Program-made: the position numbers and the translations under genes
From: CAHJXF01 sp964657795
GTDB taxonomy: Bacteria > Pseudomonadota > Gammaproteobacteria > Burkholderiales > Burkholderiaceae_D
Direction: 5' to 3'
Length of the DNA: 19,439 nt
Assembly (NCBI GenBank): GCA_964657795.1
Contig: CAZZWS010000058.1
Span: 1-19,439 of the forward strand
The notes under the pieces: generated by a model
Databases searched by the model: none
The model's input: only the letters and a program-made list of their open reading frames with translations
Told to the model about the DNA's origin: nothing
In this document: positions 6,889 through 14,290 of the stretch, one piece after another
How positions within the stretch are numbered: the stretch's first letter is position 1
Layout: the number at the start of each line of letters is the position of its first letter

Positions 6889-8292
6889 ATGCACAATCGA
6901 TCCAGCTTTGTTCCGTTCACCGCCCTCGCCACACTCCTGTTGGCGTGCGCCGGTCCCGTCTGCGCCGCGCCCATCTTCACGCCGGGCAACCTGGTCGTCA
7001 GCCTGGTCGGCAACGTGGACGGCTCGGGCCCGTACACCGACAACCAGGCGACGCCGATCAAGCTGCAGGAGCTCACGACCAGCGGCAGGCTCGGCAACTC
7101 GCTGATCCTGCCGCAGACCACGACGACCATCGGCGGCCGCACGCAGTACGCCGTGTCGGGCGAATACGGCTCGTCGTCGGAAGGCCTGCTGCATCGCTCG
7201 GCCGACGGCCTGTCGCTGGTCATCGCGGGTTACGGCGTCAACGCCGCGACCTACAACGCCGGCGGGGCCGCGGTCTACGGCGACGCGCGCCTCGCGCAGT
7301 CGACCAGCATCCAGGGCGGTCCGTACACGGCGGTCTCGCGGGTGCTCACCGATATCTCGATCGGCGGCAAAGTCGACTCGAGCACGGGGCTGTTCAACGT
7401 GTTCAACGGCAACAATCCGCGCAGCGTGGCGACGGTCAACGGCAGCAGCTTCTACGTCGCCGGCCAGGGATTGAACAGCACCGATACCGCGACGCAGGGC
7501 GTGTTCTACGCGGTCGACGGCGCGAGCAGCGCCACGCAGATCACCGGCGTCTCCAACTACCGCAGCGTCTCGATCCAGAACGGCCAGCTCTACGCCTCGC
7601 GCGACTACAACGCGCCGAGCGGCGGTCCGAAGAACGCGGAGGTCGACCGCTTCGCCACCGCGCTGCCGACCGCGGCGAGCGCGCCGACGGCGGTCGTCGG
7701 CGGTCTGAACGCGGCCGGAGAGACCACCGTCACGGCGGGCAAGACCGACAACGGCGTCAACAACGCGCGCGCCGGCGGCCTGGTCTATCTGAGCCCGGAG
7801 GATTACTTCTTCGCGTCCGACACGATCATGTACGTGGCCGACAGCGGCTTCCCGAAAAACGGCAGCACGAACGCCGCGGGACTCGGCGACGGCGGCCTGC
7901 AGAAGTGGCAACTCGTCAACGGCACGTGGATGCTGCTGTACGACATCTATACCGGGCTCAACCTCGTCAACAACGCGAGCGCGAGCGGTACGGTCGGGCT
8001 GATCGGGCTGACCGGGCAGGTGATCAACGGCATCACCTACCTGTACGCCACCAACTCGACGATCGGCGACCTGGACCAGACCTACGTGTTCAGCGTCTTC
8101 GATCCCCTGGTGCAGACGACGCGCGGCGCGGCAGCGGGCAGCGACACGTTCGCCACGATCTTCACGGCGCCCGCCGGCACCAACGTCCGGGGCATCGCGT
8201 TCGCACCGGTGCCCGAGCCGGGGACGATCGCGCTGATGATGATCGGCGTGGGCGGGCTCGTGGTGTCACGCCGTCGCGGCAAGCCGATCTGA
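6889..8292 (+). CDS. Secreted PEP-CTERM sorting-domain protein, beta-propeller-like, function unknown
   Basis: The 467-residue protein has a Sec signal peptide (FTALATLLLACAGPVCA, cleaved near 26–27) and a textbook PEP-CTERM tail: VPEP from 441, a hydrophobic stretch IALMMIGVGGLVV, then SRRR near the end. Such tails are recognised by an exosortase, which transfers the protein to the surface or extracellular matrix. The body is rich in Gly, Ser, Thr and Asn, with recurring short units such as NGSSFYVAGQG, NGQLYASRDYN and NGITYLYATNS that suggest beta-propeller blades. The segment MYVADSG…GGLQKW and the GIAFAP just before VPEP recall a set of uncharacterised PEP-CTERM proteins. No Shine-Dalgarno is obvious before the ATG. 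The gene converges on pilU 12 bp away. No catalytic motif is seen. Confidence 0.9.
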   Translation: MHNRSSFVPFTALATLLLACAGPVCAAPIFTPGNLVVSLVGNVDGSGPYTDNQATPIKLQELTTSGRLGNSLILPQTTTTIGGRTQYAVSGEYGSSSEGLLHRSADGLSLVIAGYGVNAATYNAGGAAVYGDARLAQSTSIQGGPYTAVSRVLTDISIGGKVDSSTGLFNVFNGNNPRSVATVNGSSFYVAGQGLNSTDTATQGVFYAVDGASSATQITGVSNYRSVSIQNGQLYASRDYNAPSGGPKNAEVDRFATALPTAASAPTAVVGGLNAAGETTVTAGKTDNGVNNARAGGLVYLSPEDYFFASDTIMYVADSGFPKNGSTNAAGLGDGGLQKWQLVNGTWMLLYDIYTGLNLVNNASASGTVGLIGLTGQVINGITYLYATNSTIGDLDQTYVFSVFDPLVQTTRGAAAGSDTFATIFTAPAGTNVRGIAFAPVPEPGTIALMMIGVGGLVVSRRRGKPI

Positions 8293-8304
8293 CTCTCCCC
8301 GCGC

Positions 8305-9441
8305 TCAGACCAGACCGAGGTGCTCGATGCCCTTGGTCAGGTCCGCGGCGCGGGCGTTCTTGCTGTGCAGCTTGATCGTCAACCGGAGGTCGTTGACGGA
8401 ATCCGCGTTGCGCAGCGCGTCCTCGTAGGAGATCCGGTCGGCCTCGAAGAGATCGAACAGCGCCTGGTCGAACGTCTGCATGCCGAGCTCGCGCGAGCGC
8501 TTCATGATCTCCTTGATCTCGTGCACCTCGCCCTTGAAGATCAGGTCCGAGATCAACGGTGAGTTCAGCATGATCTCGACCGCCGGCACACGGCCCTTCG
8601 TGTCCTTCAACGGGATCAGCCGCTGCGAGATCATGCCCTTGAGGTTGAGCGACAGGTCCATCAGCAGCTGCTGGCGTCGCTCTTCCGGGAAGAAGTTGAT
8701 GATGCGGTCGAGCGCCTGGTTCGAACTGTTGGCGTGCAGCGTCGCGAGGCACAGGTGGCCGGTCTCGGCGAACGCGATCGCGTGTTCCATCGTCTCGCGC
8801 TCGCGGATCTCGCCGATGAGGATCACGTCGGGCGCCTGACGCAACGTGTTCTTCAACGCGGAGTGCCAGTCCTCCGTGTCGACGCCCACTTCACGCTGCG
8901 TGACGATGCAGTTGCGATGCGGATGGACGTACTCGACCGGATCCTCGACCGTGACGATGTGGCCGTAGCTGTTCTCGTTGCGATAGCCGATCAGCGCGGC
9001 CAGCGACGTCGACTTGCCCGAGCCCGTCGCGCCGACCATGATGACCAGGCCGCGCTTGGTCATCACCACGTCCTTGAGCACGTTGGGGATGCCGAGTTCG
9101 TCGATCGTCGGAATCTTGGTCGTGATGGTCCGCAACACGAGGCCGATCCGGCCCTGCTGCACGAACGCGTTGACGCGGAAGCGTCCGATGCCCGCCGGGC
9201 TGATCGCGAAGTTGCATTCCTTCGTGGCCTCGAACTCGGACGCCTGCTTGTCGTTCATGATCGCGCGCGCCAGCTCGGACGTGTGCTGCATGGTCATCGC
9301 CTGGTTGGACACCGGCGTGACCTTGCCGTCGATCTTGAACGCCGGCGGAAATTCGGCCGTGATGAACAGATCGGACCCCTTCTTGCTGATCATCAGTCGC
9401 AAGAGGTCGTACATGAATTTGGTGGCCTGTTCGCGTTCCAT
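8305..9441 (-). CDS. pilU: Type IV pilus retraction ATPase PilU
   Basis: PilU is a cytoplasmic hexameric ATPase that works with PilT to depolymerise type IV pili during twitching motility. The 378-residue product has an N-terminal PAS-like domain (SDLFITAEFPPAFKIDG), Walker A GATGSGKS with Lys143, the Asp box VTVEDPVEY, Walker B VILIGEIRERETME and the His box HLCLATLHAN. The C-terminus is longer than that of PilT, as expected for PilU. The start at 9441 has GGAG 7 bp upstream. The open frame continues upstream through the preceding gene, but only as an Arg-rich shadow. It is the last gene of the pilT–membrane protein–pilU unit. Confidence 0.94.
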   Translation of the reverse strand: MEREQATKFMYDLLRLMISKKGSDLFITAEFPPAFKIDGKVTPVSNQAMTMQHTSELARAIMNDKQASEFEATKECNFAISPAGIGRFRVNAFVQQGRIGLVLRTITTKIPTIDELGIPNVLKDVVMTKRGLVIMVGATGSGKSTSLAALIGYRNENSYGHIVTVEDPVEYVHPHRNCIVTQREVGVDTEDWHSALKNTLRQAPDVILIGEIRERETMEHAIAFAETGHLCLATLHANSSNQALDRIINFFPEERRQQLLMDLSLNLKGMISQRLIPLKDTKGRVPAVEIMLNSPLISDLIFKGEVHEIKEIMKRSRELGMQTFDQALFDLFEADRISYEDALRNADSVNDLRLTIKLHSKNARAADLTKGIEHLGLV

Positions 9442-9461
9442 GGTGCAGCTCCAGTGTGTCT

Positions 9462-9881
9462 CTACAAGCCGGGGTCGCTTCGCGCCCCGAGGGTTACGAA
9501 GCGCGTGGCCGCTGTCGTGCCGATGATGACCGCGAGGATCGCCGCGACGACGAACCAGGCCGGGTGCGGGATCATCACGAGATTGCCGATGGTCGCGGCC
9601 AGCACCAGCATGCCCACCACCCAGCCGCAGATCGAAGAACGATGGCCGGCCACCCGCGCGGCAACGGTACCACCCGCGAAGCTGCCGATCAGGTACGCCC
9701 CGATCACGAACGCATACGCGCGGGCCGGCAACGTGTCGAGGTAGGCCTTCATCGCGACCGCGTCGCCGGGCGCCGGTGCGACGCCCGCGGGCGCCACGAT
9801 AGATCCGATCAGCTCCACGAGCAGGATGACGATGAACGCCGAGATCGTCCCGGCGACGATGGCGACGAAGGCCTTGGCCAT
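9462..9881 (-). CDS. Small four-helix membrane protein between pilT and pilU, function unknown
   Basis: This 139-residue reading frame fits exactly between pilT (17 bp gap) and pilU (20 bp gap) on the same strand. Four hydrophobic segments are visible: about 4–30, 53–78, 82–104 and 106–127. The second contains closely spaced glycines (IGSFAGGTVAARVAG) and the third is followed by an MIPHPAWF turn. The layout recalls uncharacterised small membrane proteins found widely in bacteria, recalled rather than searched. I do not recognise a named family. Hydrophobic periodicity and the tight fit argue that it is a true gene. Its Shine-Dalgarno is weak, so it may depend on coupling to pilT. A role in pilus retraction is only suggested by position. 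Confidence 0.82.
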   Translation of the reverse strand: MAKAFVAIVAGTISAFIVILLVELIGSIVAPAGVAPAPGDAVAMKAYLDTLPARAYAFVIGAYLIGSFAGGTVAARVAGHRSSICGWVVGMLVLAATIGNLVMIPHPAWFVVAAILAVIIGTTAATRFVTLGARSDPGL

Positions 9882-9898
9882 CGATGTGCGTGTGAAGG

Positions 9899-10942
9899 TC
9901 AGGCCGGGAAACTGTCCTTGTTGGCCGCGCGATTGCGTGCTTCGGCCGGGTTGACGACATTGCGACGGACCAGGTCGAGCAGGTTCTGGTCGAGCGTCTG
10001 CATGCCGACGTTGGAACCGGTCTGGATGGCCGAGTACATCTGGGCGATCTTGTTCTCGCGGATCAGGTTCTTGATGGCCGGCGTGCCGATCATGATCTCG
10101 TGGGCGGCGACGCGGCCGCTGCCGTCCTTGGTCTTCAGCAGCGTCTGCGCGATGACGGCGCGCAGCGACTCGGACAGCATCGTGCGGACCATCTCCTTCT
10201 CGGCCGCGGGGAACACGTCGACGATCCGGTCGATGGTCTTGGCCGCCGAGCTGGTGTGCAGCGTGCCGAACACGAGGTGACCCGTCTCGGCCGCGGTCAG
10301 CGCGAGACGGATGGTCTCGAGGTCGCGCAGTTCGCCGACCAGCACCACGTCCGGGTCTTCGCGCAAAGCACTCCGCAGCGCGTTGTTGAAGCTCAGCGTG
10401 TGCGGCCCGACCTCGCGCTGGTTGATCAGGCACTTCTTCGATTCGTGCTCGAACTCGATCGGGTCCTCGACCGTGAGGATGTGACCGTATTCGTTCTCGT
10501 TGATGTGGTTGACCATCGCGGCGAGCGTGGTCGACTTGCCCGAGCCGGTCGGACCGGTGACCAGCACGATGCCGCGCGGCTGGTTGGCGATCTCGGTGAA
10601 GATCTTCGGCGCGTTGAGTTCGTCGAGCGTCTGGACTTTCGACGGGATGGTCCGCATCACCGCGCCGGCGCCCCGGTTCTGCACGAACGCGTTGACGCGG
10701 AAGCGTGCGAGTCCGGGAATCGCGAACGAGAAGTCGCACTCGAGGTTTTCCTCGTAGAACTTGCGCTGACCGTCGTTCATGATGTCGTAGATCATGCCGT
10801 GGACATCCTTGTGCTCCATCGGCGGCAGGTTGATGCGACGCACGTCGCCGTGGACGCGGATCATCGGCGGCAGCCCGGCGGACAGGTGCAGGTCCGAGGC
10901 CTTGTTCTTGACGACGAAGGCGAGCAGTTCGGAGATGTCCAT
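9899..10942 (-). CDS. pilT: Type IV pilus retraction ATPase PilT
   Basis: PilT is the main motor for type IV pilus retraction, driving twitching motility and DNA uptake from the cytoplasmic face of the inner membrane. The 347-residue product shows the N-terminal MDISELLAFVVKNKASDLHL, Walker A GPTGSGKS with Lys136, the Asp box LTVEDPIEFEH, Walker B VVLVGELRDLETI, the His box HLVFGTLHTSS and the PilT-specific AIKNLIRE helix. AAGGA lies 6 bp before the ATG at 10942. The frame stays open upstream to 11125, but that extension is not conserved PilT sequence. It is divergent from yggS, as in many proteobacteria. Confidence 0.97.
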   Translation of the reverse strand: MDISELLAFVVKNKASDLHLSAGLPPMIRVHGDVRRINLPPMEHKDVHGMIYDIMNDGQRKFYEENLECDFSFAIPGLARFRVNAFVQNRGAGAVMRTIPSKVQTLDELNAPKIFTEIANQPRGIVLVTGPTGSGKSTTLAAMVNHINENEYGHILTVEDPIEFEHESKKCLINQREVGPHTLSFNNALRSALREDPDVVLVGELRDLETIRLALTAAETGHLVFGTLHTSSAAKTIDRIVDVFPAAEKEMVRTMLSESLRAVIAQTLLKTKDGSGRVAAHEIMIGTPAIKNLIRENKIAQMYSAIQTGSNVGMQTLDQNLLDLVRRNVVNPAEARNRAANKDSFPA

Positions 10943-11204
10943 CGAGTTCCTTGGGAGCGGATAAGGCGGGCGGCGGCGATCCGTCGCGGGTGACATCGTG
11001 AGCGTGGCTCGCCGCGGCGAGCCCGTATCATCGCGGGGCGTCGAACACGGGGCCGTCGAAGGCATATCGACCCGCATCCGCAAACCTGAAGCGTTCGAGG
11101 TTAGCAGGCACCTGAAGCTCGGCACCCGAAGCTCGACCTGCCGACGTCGGCGAGCGGCTTTCGCCTCGCACGGCCTTTTGCCCTCTGGTCTTTCTCAAAC
11201 GATT
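10943..11204. promoter_or_regulatory. Divergent promoter region between pilT and yggS–proC
   Basis: This 262-bp gap separates divergently transcribed units. TATCAT at 11026–11031 is a possible −10 for yggS–proC, with no good −35, leaving a leader of roughly 165 nt. An 18-bp palindrome (11006–11023) ends 2 bp before it. Further in are a 12-bp palindrome GCCGACGTCGGC at 11140–11151 and a direct repeat of GAAGCTCG around 11114–11137. No conserved small gene or tRNA is seen. Confidence 0.4.
11006..11023. repeat. 18-bp perfect palindrome in the pilT/yggS intergenic region
   Basis: GGCTCGCCGCGGCGAGCC is self-complementary with no loop. It lies 64 bp upstream of the pilT start and 2 bp before the TATCAT −10 candidate of yggS, so it would overlap the −35 region. 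A dimeric repressor or activator site is one reading. A chance GC-rich palindrome is the other. Confidence 0.45.
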
Positions 11205-11945
11205 ATGTCCGCGACGTCAGACAACCTGCAAGACGTGCTCGAACGCGTGGCCCGCGCTGTGGAAGCGGCGCAACGAGCGCCCGGAACGGTCGCGCTGGTC
11301 GCGGTCACCAAGACGGTCGCGGCATCGACGGTGCTCGACGCCCTCGCCGCGGGGCAGTACCGCTTCGGCGAGAACTACCTGCAGGAAGGCGTCGCGAAGA
11401 AGGCCGAGGTCGCGCGGCGATGGCCGCAAGATGAGGGGTCGCAGCCGGAGTGGCACTTCATCGGCCCGATCCAGAGCAACAAGACGCGCGCCATCGCGGA
11501 GGGCTTCGACTGGGTCCACAGCGTCGACCGCGCCCGCATCGCCGAGCGGCTGTCGGCCCAGCGCGACGCACGCCGCGGTCCGCTCAACGTGCTGATCGAG
11601 GTCAATGTGGACGACGAGCCGACCAAGAGCGGCGTGGCGCCGGCGGATGTCGCGGCGCTGGCCCGCCTCGTCGCAGGCCTGCCCAACCTGACGCTGCGCG
11701 GCCTGATGGCGGTACCGGCGCACCACGAGGATCCGATCGCGCAACGCGCGCCGTTCGCACGACTCCGGGTGCTCGCCGAAACGCTGAAGGCCGACGGCAT
11801 CGCCTGCGAGCATCTGTCGATGGGCATGTCGGCCGATCTCGAGGCCGCGATCCTGGAAGGCGCGACCATGGTTCGCGTCGGCACGGCGATCTTCGGTGCG
11901 CGTCCCGGGTCGACGATTGCAACGATCGAGGAGACTCGGGCATGA
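11205..11945 (+). CDS. yggS: PLP homeostasis protein (YggS/PLPBP family)
   Basis: The 246-residue protein is a single-domain alanine-racemase-fold protein that binds pyridoxal phosphate and buffers free PLP and amino- and keto-acid pools, without known catalysis. Lys36 in ALVAVTKTV is the PLP-binding lysine. FGENYLQEG, WHFIGPIQSNKTR, HSVDRARIAERL, EVNVDDEPTKSG, GLMAVP, LSMGMSADLEAAI and VRVGTAIFG are all family blocks. The ATG at 11205 matches the usual start. An open upstream extension to 10998 is unconserved. No Shine-Dalgarno is visible: the sequence before the ATG is pyrimidine-rich. The stop overlaps the proC ATG by 4 bp (ATGA), a widely conserved yggS–proC pairing. Confidence 0.95.
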   Translation: MSATSDNLQDVLERVARAVEAAQRAPGTVALVAVTKTVAASTVLDALAAGQYRFGENYLQEGVAKKAEVARRWPQDEGSQPEWHFIGPIQSNKTRAIAEGFDWVHSVDRARIAERLSAQRDARRGPLNVLIEVNVDDEPTKSGVAPADVAALARLVAGLPNLTLRGLMAVPAHHEDPIAQRAPFARLRVLAETLKADGIACEHLSMGMSADLEAAILEGATMVRVGTAIFGARPGSTIATIEETRA

Positions 11946-12766
11946 AGATCGGCTTCATCGGCGGCGGCAACATGGCGCAGGCGCTCATCACCGGCATCCA
12001 GGCCAGGCGTCCGGACACGGACTTCGTCGTGATCGAGCCGCACGCGCCGACCCGGGCGACGCTGGCGCGCATCGCCGACGCGGTGGTCCTGCACGACACC
12101 GCGTCCGCCGACCTCGACGACTGCGATGCCGTCGTCCTCGCGGTCAAGCCGCAGGTCTTCCGCGAAGCCGTGACGCCGGCGGCCCCCTGGCTGGCGCGCC
12201 CGCTCGTCATCAGCATCGCGGCGGGCATCCGCACGCGCGAGATCGCGCACTGGCTAGGCTCCGATGCGGCCTCGCGAGCCATCGTCCGCGCGATGCCCAA
12301 CACGCCGGCGCTGATCGGCGAAGGCATCACCGGCCTCTATGCGGTGCCGTCGGTGGACGCGCAGGAGCGCGCGCTCGCCGAGACGCTGCTGACGGCCGTG
12401 GGGCAGACGCTGTGGGTCGCCGACGAGGCCATGCTCGACGTCGTCACGGCCGTCTCGGGCAGCGGGCCCGCCTACGTGTTCTCGTTCATCGAAGCGCTCG
12501 AACAGGGCGCCATCGAGCTCGGGCTGTCGGCCGAGGACGCGCGACGACTCGCGGTCGCCACTTTCGTCGGCGCGAGCCGTCTCGCTGCCGGGACCGAGGA
12601 GCCGATCGCGGTGCTGCGCGAACGCGTGACGTCCAAGGGTGGGACCACGCAAGCCGCTCTGGCCTATCTGGCAGAAGCGCGATGCAACGAGGCCATCATC
12701 ACGGCCATCCACAAGGCGGTTCATCGTTCGGTCGAGCTCGGCGACGAGTTCGGCAGCGCGGGCTGA
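11942..12766 (+). CDS. proC: Pyrroline-5-carboxylate reductase
   Basis: ProC reduces pyrroline-5-carboxylate to proline with NAD(P)H, the last step of proline synthesis, as a cytoplasmic oligomer. The 274-residue product has the N-terminal dinucleotide-binding motif GFIGGGNMAQALITG, then VLAVKPQ, RAMPNTPALIGEGITGLY, the substrate-site VSGSGPAYVF and the C-terminal VTSKGGTTQAALAYL. Length and motifs are complete. It overlaps yggS by 4 bp and so is probably translationally coupled to it. Its partner enzyme ProA is encoded at 73–1362 in a separate unit. A gene for the first enzyme, ProB, is not in the window. Confidence 0.97.
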   Translation: MKIGFIGGGNMAQALITGIQARRPDTDFVVIEPHAPTRATLARIADAVVLHDTASADLDDCDAVVLAVKPQVFREAVTPAAPWLARPLVISIAAGIRTREIAHWLGSDAASRAIVRAMPNTPALIGEGITGLYAVPSVDAQERALAETLLTAVGQTLWVADEAMLDVVTAVSGSGPAYVFSFIEALEQGAIELGLSAEDARRLAVATFVGASRLAAGTEEPIAVLRERVTSKGGTTQAALAYLAEARCNEAIITAIHKAVHRSVELGDEFGSAG

Positions 12767-12770
12767 TCGC

Positions 12771-12800
12771 CGCCGTGCGCGTCGATCGGGCGCTACGGCG
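12771..12800. terminator. Hairpin between convergent proC and ubiA
   Basis: CGCCGTGCGC at 12771–12780 pairs with GCGC and ACGGCG at 12790–12800 around a 9-nt loop, with one bulged T at 12794. It fills the 37-bp gap between the two stop codons. There is no T-run on either side, so a role as an intrinsic terminator is uncertain. Confidence 0.35.
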
Positions 12801-12803
12801 TGG

Positions 12804-13679
12804 TCAGCGAGCCATCCAGCGATCGACGACCAGCCCGGCGAACACGGCCGCACCGAACCAGTTGTTGTGCAGGAAAGCCGCGAAGCAGCCCTCGCGCGAT
12901 CGGGTGCGGATCAACGTGTAGTGATGGACGGCGATGACCGCGGCAGCCCCGAGGCCGATGATCCATGCGACGCCGAGTCCGGCCATCGTCCCCGCCACCA
13001 CGAGCAGCGCGAGCGTCGCCGCGTAGCACGTCATCACGGCAGCGACGTCGAAGCGGCCGAACGTGAGGGCGGCCGTGCGGATGCCGATCTTCACGTCGTC
13101 GGCGCGGTCGACCATCGCGTACTCGGTGTCGTACGCGAGCGCCCAGAAAATGTTGGCCGCGAGGAGAACCCAGCCAATCATCGGCACGCGCCCCTGAACA
13201 GCCGCGAACGCCATCGGGATGCCGAAGCCGAAGGCGATGCCGAGATAGGCCTGCGGCAATGCGAAGAAGCGCTTCGTGAACGGATAGCTCGCCGCGACGA
13301 ACGCGGCGACGAACGACAGCGCGATCGTCAGCCCATTGAGCGGCAGGATCAGCGCGAAGGCGACCGCCGCGAGCACGCCAGCGACCGTCAGTGCCTCCCA
13401 GCCGGCGATGCGGCCGCTGGTCAGCGGTCGCCCGGCGGTCCGTGCCACGTGGCGGTCGAAGTCGCGATCGGCCCAGTCGTTGACGGCGCAACCGGCCGAG
13501 CGCATCAGCACCGTGCCGACGACGAACACCGTCAGGACGAACAACGACGGCATGCCGTCGGCCGCGATCCATAGCGCCCACAGCGTGGGCCACAGCAGCA
13601 GCAGGATGCCGATCGGCTTATCGAGCCGGACCAGCCGGACGTAGAGCGAAAACCGATCGGTCCACGCCGTCGTCGCCAT
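12804..13679 (-). CDS. ubiA: 4-hydroxybenzoate polyprenyltransferase
   Basis: UbiA attaches the polyprenyl tail to 4-hydroxybenzoate, an early membrane step of ubiquinone synthesis. The 291-residue product is highly hydrophobic with about eight to nine helices. It carries both Asp-rich motifs: NDWADRDFDRHVARTAGRP (prenyl diphosphate/Mg binding) and YDTEYAMVDRADDVKIG. RLDKPIGILLLLWPTLWALW at the N-terminus is characteristic. It starts 11 bp after the dps stop without a clear Shine-Dalgarno, so it is likely co-transcribed with dps. ubiC is not adjacent. Confidence 0.95.
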   Translation of the reverse strand: MATTAWTDRFSLYVRLVRLDKPIGILLLLWPTLWALWIAADGMPSLFVLTVFVVGTVLMRSAGCAVNDWADRDFDRHVARTAGRPLTSGRIAGWEALTVAGVLAAVAFALILPLNGLTIALSFVAAFVAASYPFTKRFFALPQAYLGIAFGFGIPMAFAAVQGRVPMIGWVLLAANIFWALAYDTEYAMVDRADDVKIGIRTAALTFGRFDVAAVMTCYAATLALLVVAGTMAGLGVAWIIGLGAAAVIAVHHYTLIRTRSREGCFAAFLHNNWFGAAVFAGLVVDRWMAR

Positions 13680-13690
13680 GCGAACGCGGC

Positions 13691-14200
13691 TTACTTCAGC
13701 ATGCTGCGCAGCATCCACGCGGTCTTCTCGTGGATCTGCAGACGTTGCGTCAACAGGTCGGCGCTGGACTCGTCGCCGGCCTGATCGGTGAGCTGGAACG
13801 CGGTGCGGGCCGTGCGGGTCACGGCCTCGTGGCCCTTGACGAGATAGCTGACCATATCCATCGCCTGCGGGACGCCGGAGACCTCCTCGATCGACGACAG
13901 CCGCGACAGTTCGCTGTACGTGCCCGGCGCCGGAAAGCCCAGCGAGCGGATGCGTTCGGCGATGGCGTCGACCGCGGTCCACAGTTCGTTGTATTGCGTC
14001 TCGAACATCAGATGCAATGTGTTGAACATCGGACCCTCGACGTTCCAGTGGAAGTTGTGGGTCTGCAGGTACAGCGAATAGGTGTCGGCCATCACGCGCG
14101 ACAAGGCGCCGGACACGCTCGCCCGATCCTCGGCCGAGATCCCGATATGGATCGCCGTCGAATCCAGCGGTACCGTGCTCATGCCTGAAACTGTTGCCAT
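13691..14200 (-). CDS. dps: Dps-family ferritin-like DNA-protection / iron-storage protein
   Basis: The 169-residue protein is a Dps-type mini-ferritin, which forms 12-mers that oxidise iron with hydrogen peroxide and shield DNA. The ferroxidase signature is present: LYLQTHNFHWNVEGPMFNTLH with a following FETQYNELWTAVDAIAERIR. The C-terminal half has HEAVTRTARTAF and DLLTQRLQIHEKTAWMLRSML. The ATG at 14200 has a strong GAGGAG 6 bp upstream, preferred over the internal Met7. It lies between oxyR upstream and ubiA downstream, and the promoter region carries an OxyR-like half-site. The N-terminus has no long Lys-rich tail, so direct DNA binding is uncertain. Confidence 0.94.
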   Translation of the reverse strand: MATVSGMSTVPLDSTAIHIGISAEDRASVSGALSRVMADTYSLYLQTHNFHWNVEGPMFNTLHLMFETQYNELWTAVDAIAERIRSLGFPAPGTYSELSRLSSIEEVSGVPQAMDMVSYLVKGHEAVTRTARTAFQLTDQAGDESSADLLTQRLQIHEKTAWMLRSMLK

Positions 14201-14230
14201 CAGATGCTCCTCGAATTCATCAGGACGGTC

Positions 14231-14265
14231 ATGCTACGTTCAGCTGACCTATAGTTCCAATCGAT
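14231..14265 (-). promoter_or_regulatory. Candidate OxyR-controlled dps promoter
   Basis: On the forward strand 14251–14265 reads ATAGTTCCAATCGAT, which fits the OxyR half-site ATAGnTnnnAnCTAT with one mismatch (CGAT for CTAT). On the dps strand it overlaps a −35-like TTGGAA (14255–14260), followed after 18 bp by TAGCAT (14231–14236) as −10. This would start the transcript about 25 nt before the dps ATG. The second half-site is poor in the expected register, although another ATAG occurs at 14282–14285. Confidence 0.5.
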
Positions 14266-14290
14266 TATCCCCAAACGATCGATAGCCTAA

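Noticed and set aside
10943..11125. Upstream extension of pilT
   Set aside because: The PilT family starts at MDISELL. The extension has no conserved residues, and the ATG at 10942 has a good AAGGA.
10998..11204. Upstream extension of yggS from a GTG at 10998
   Set aside because: The added residues are basic and unlike any YggS N-terminus, and they would run through the probable promoter and palindromes.
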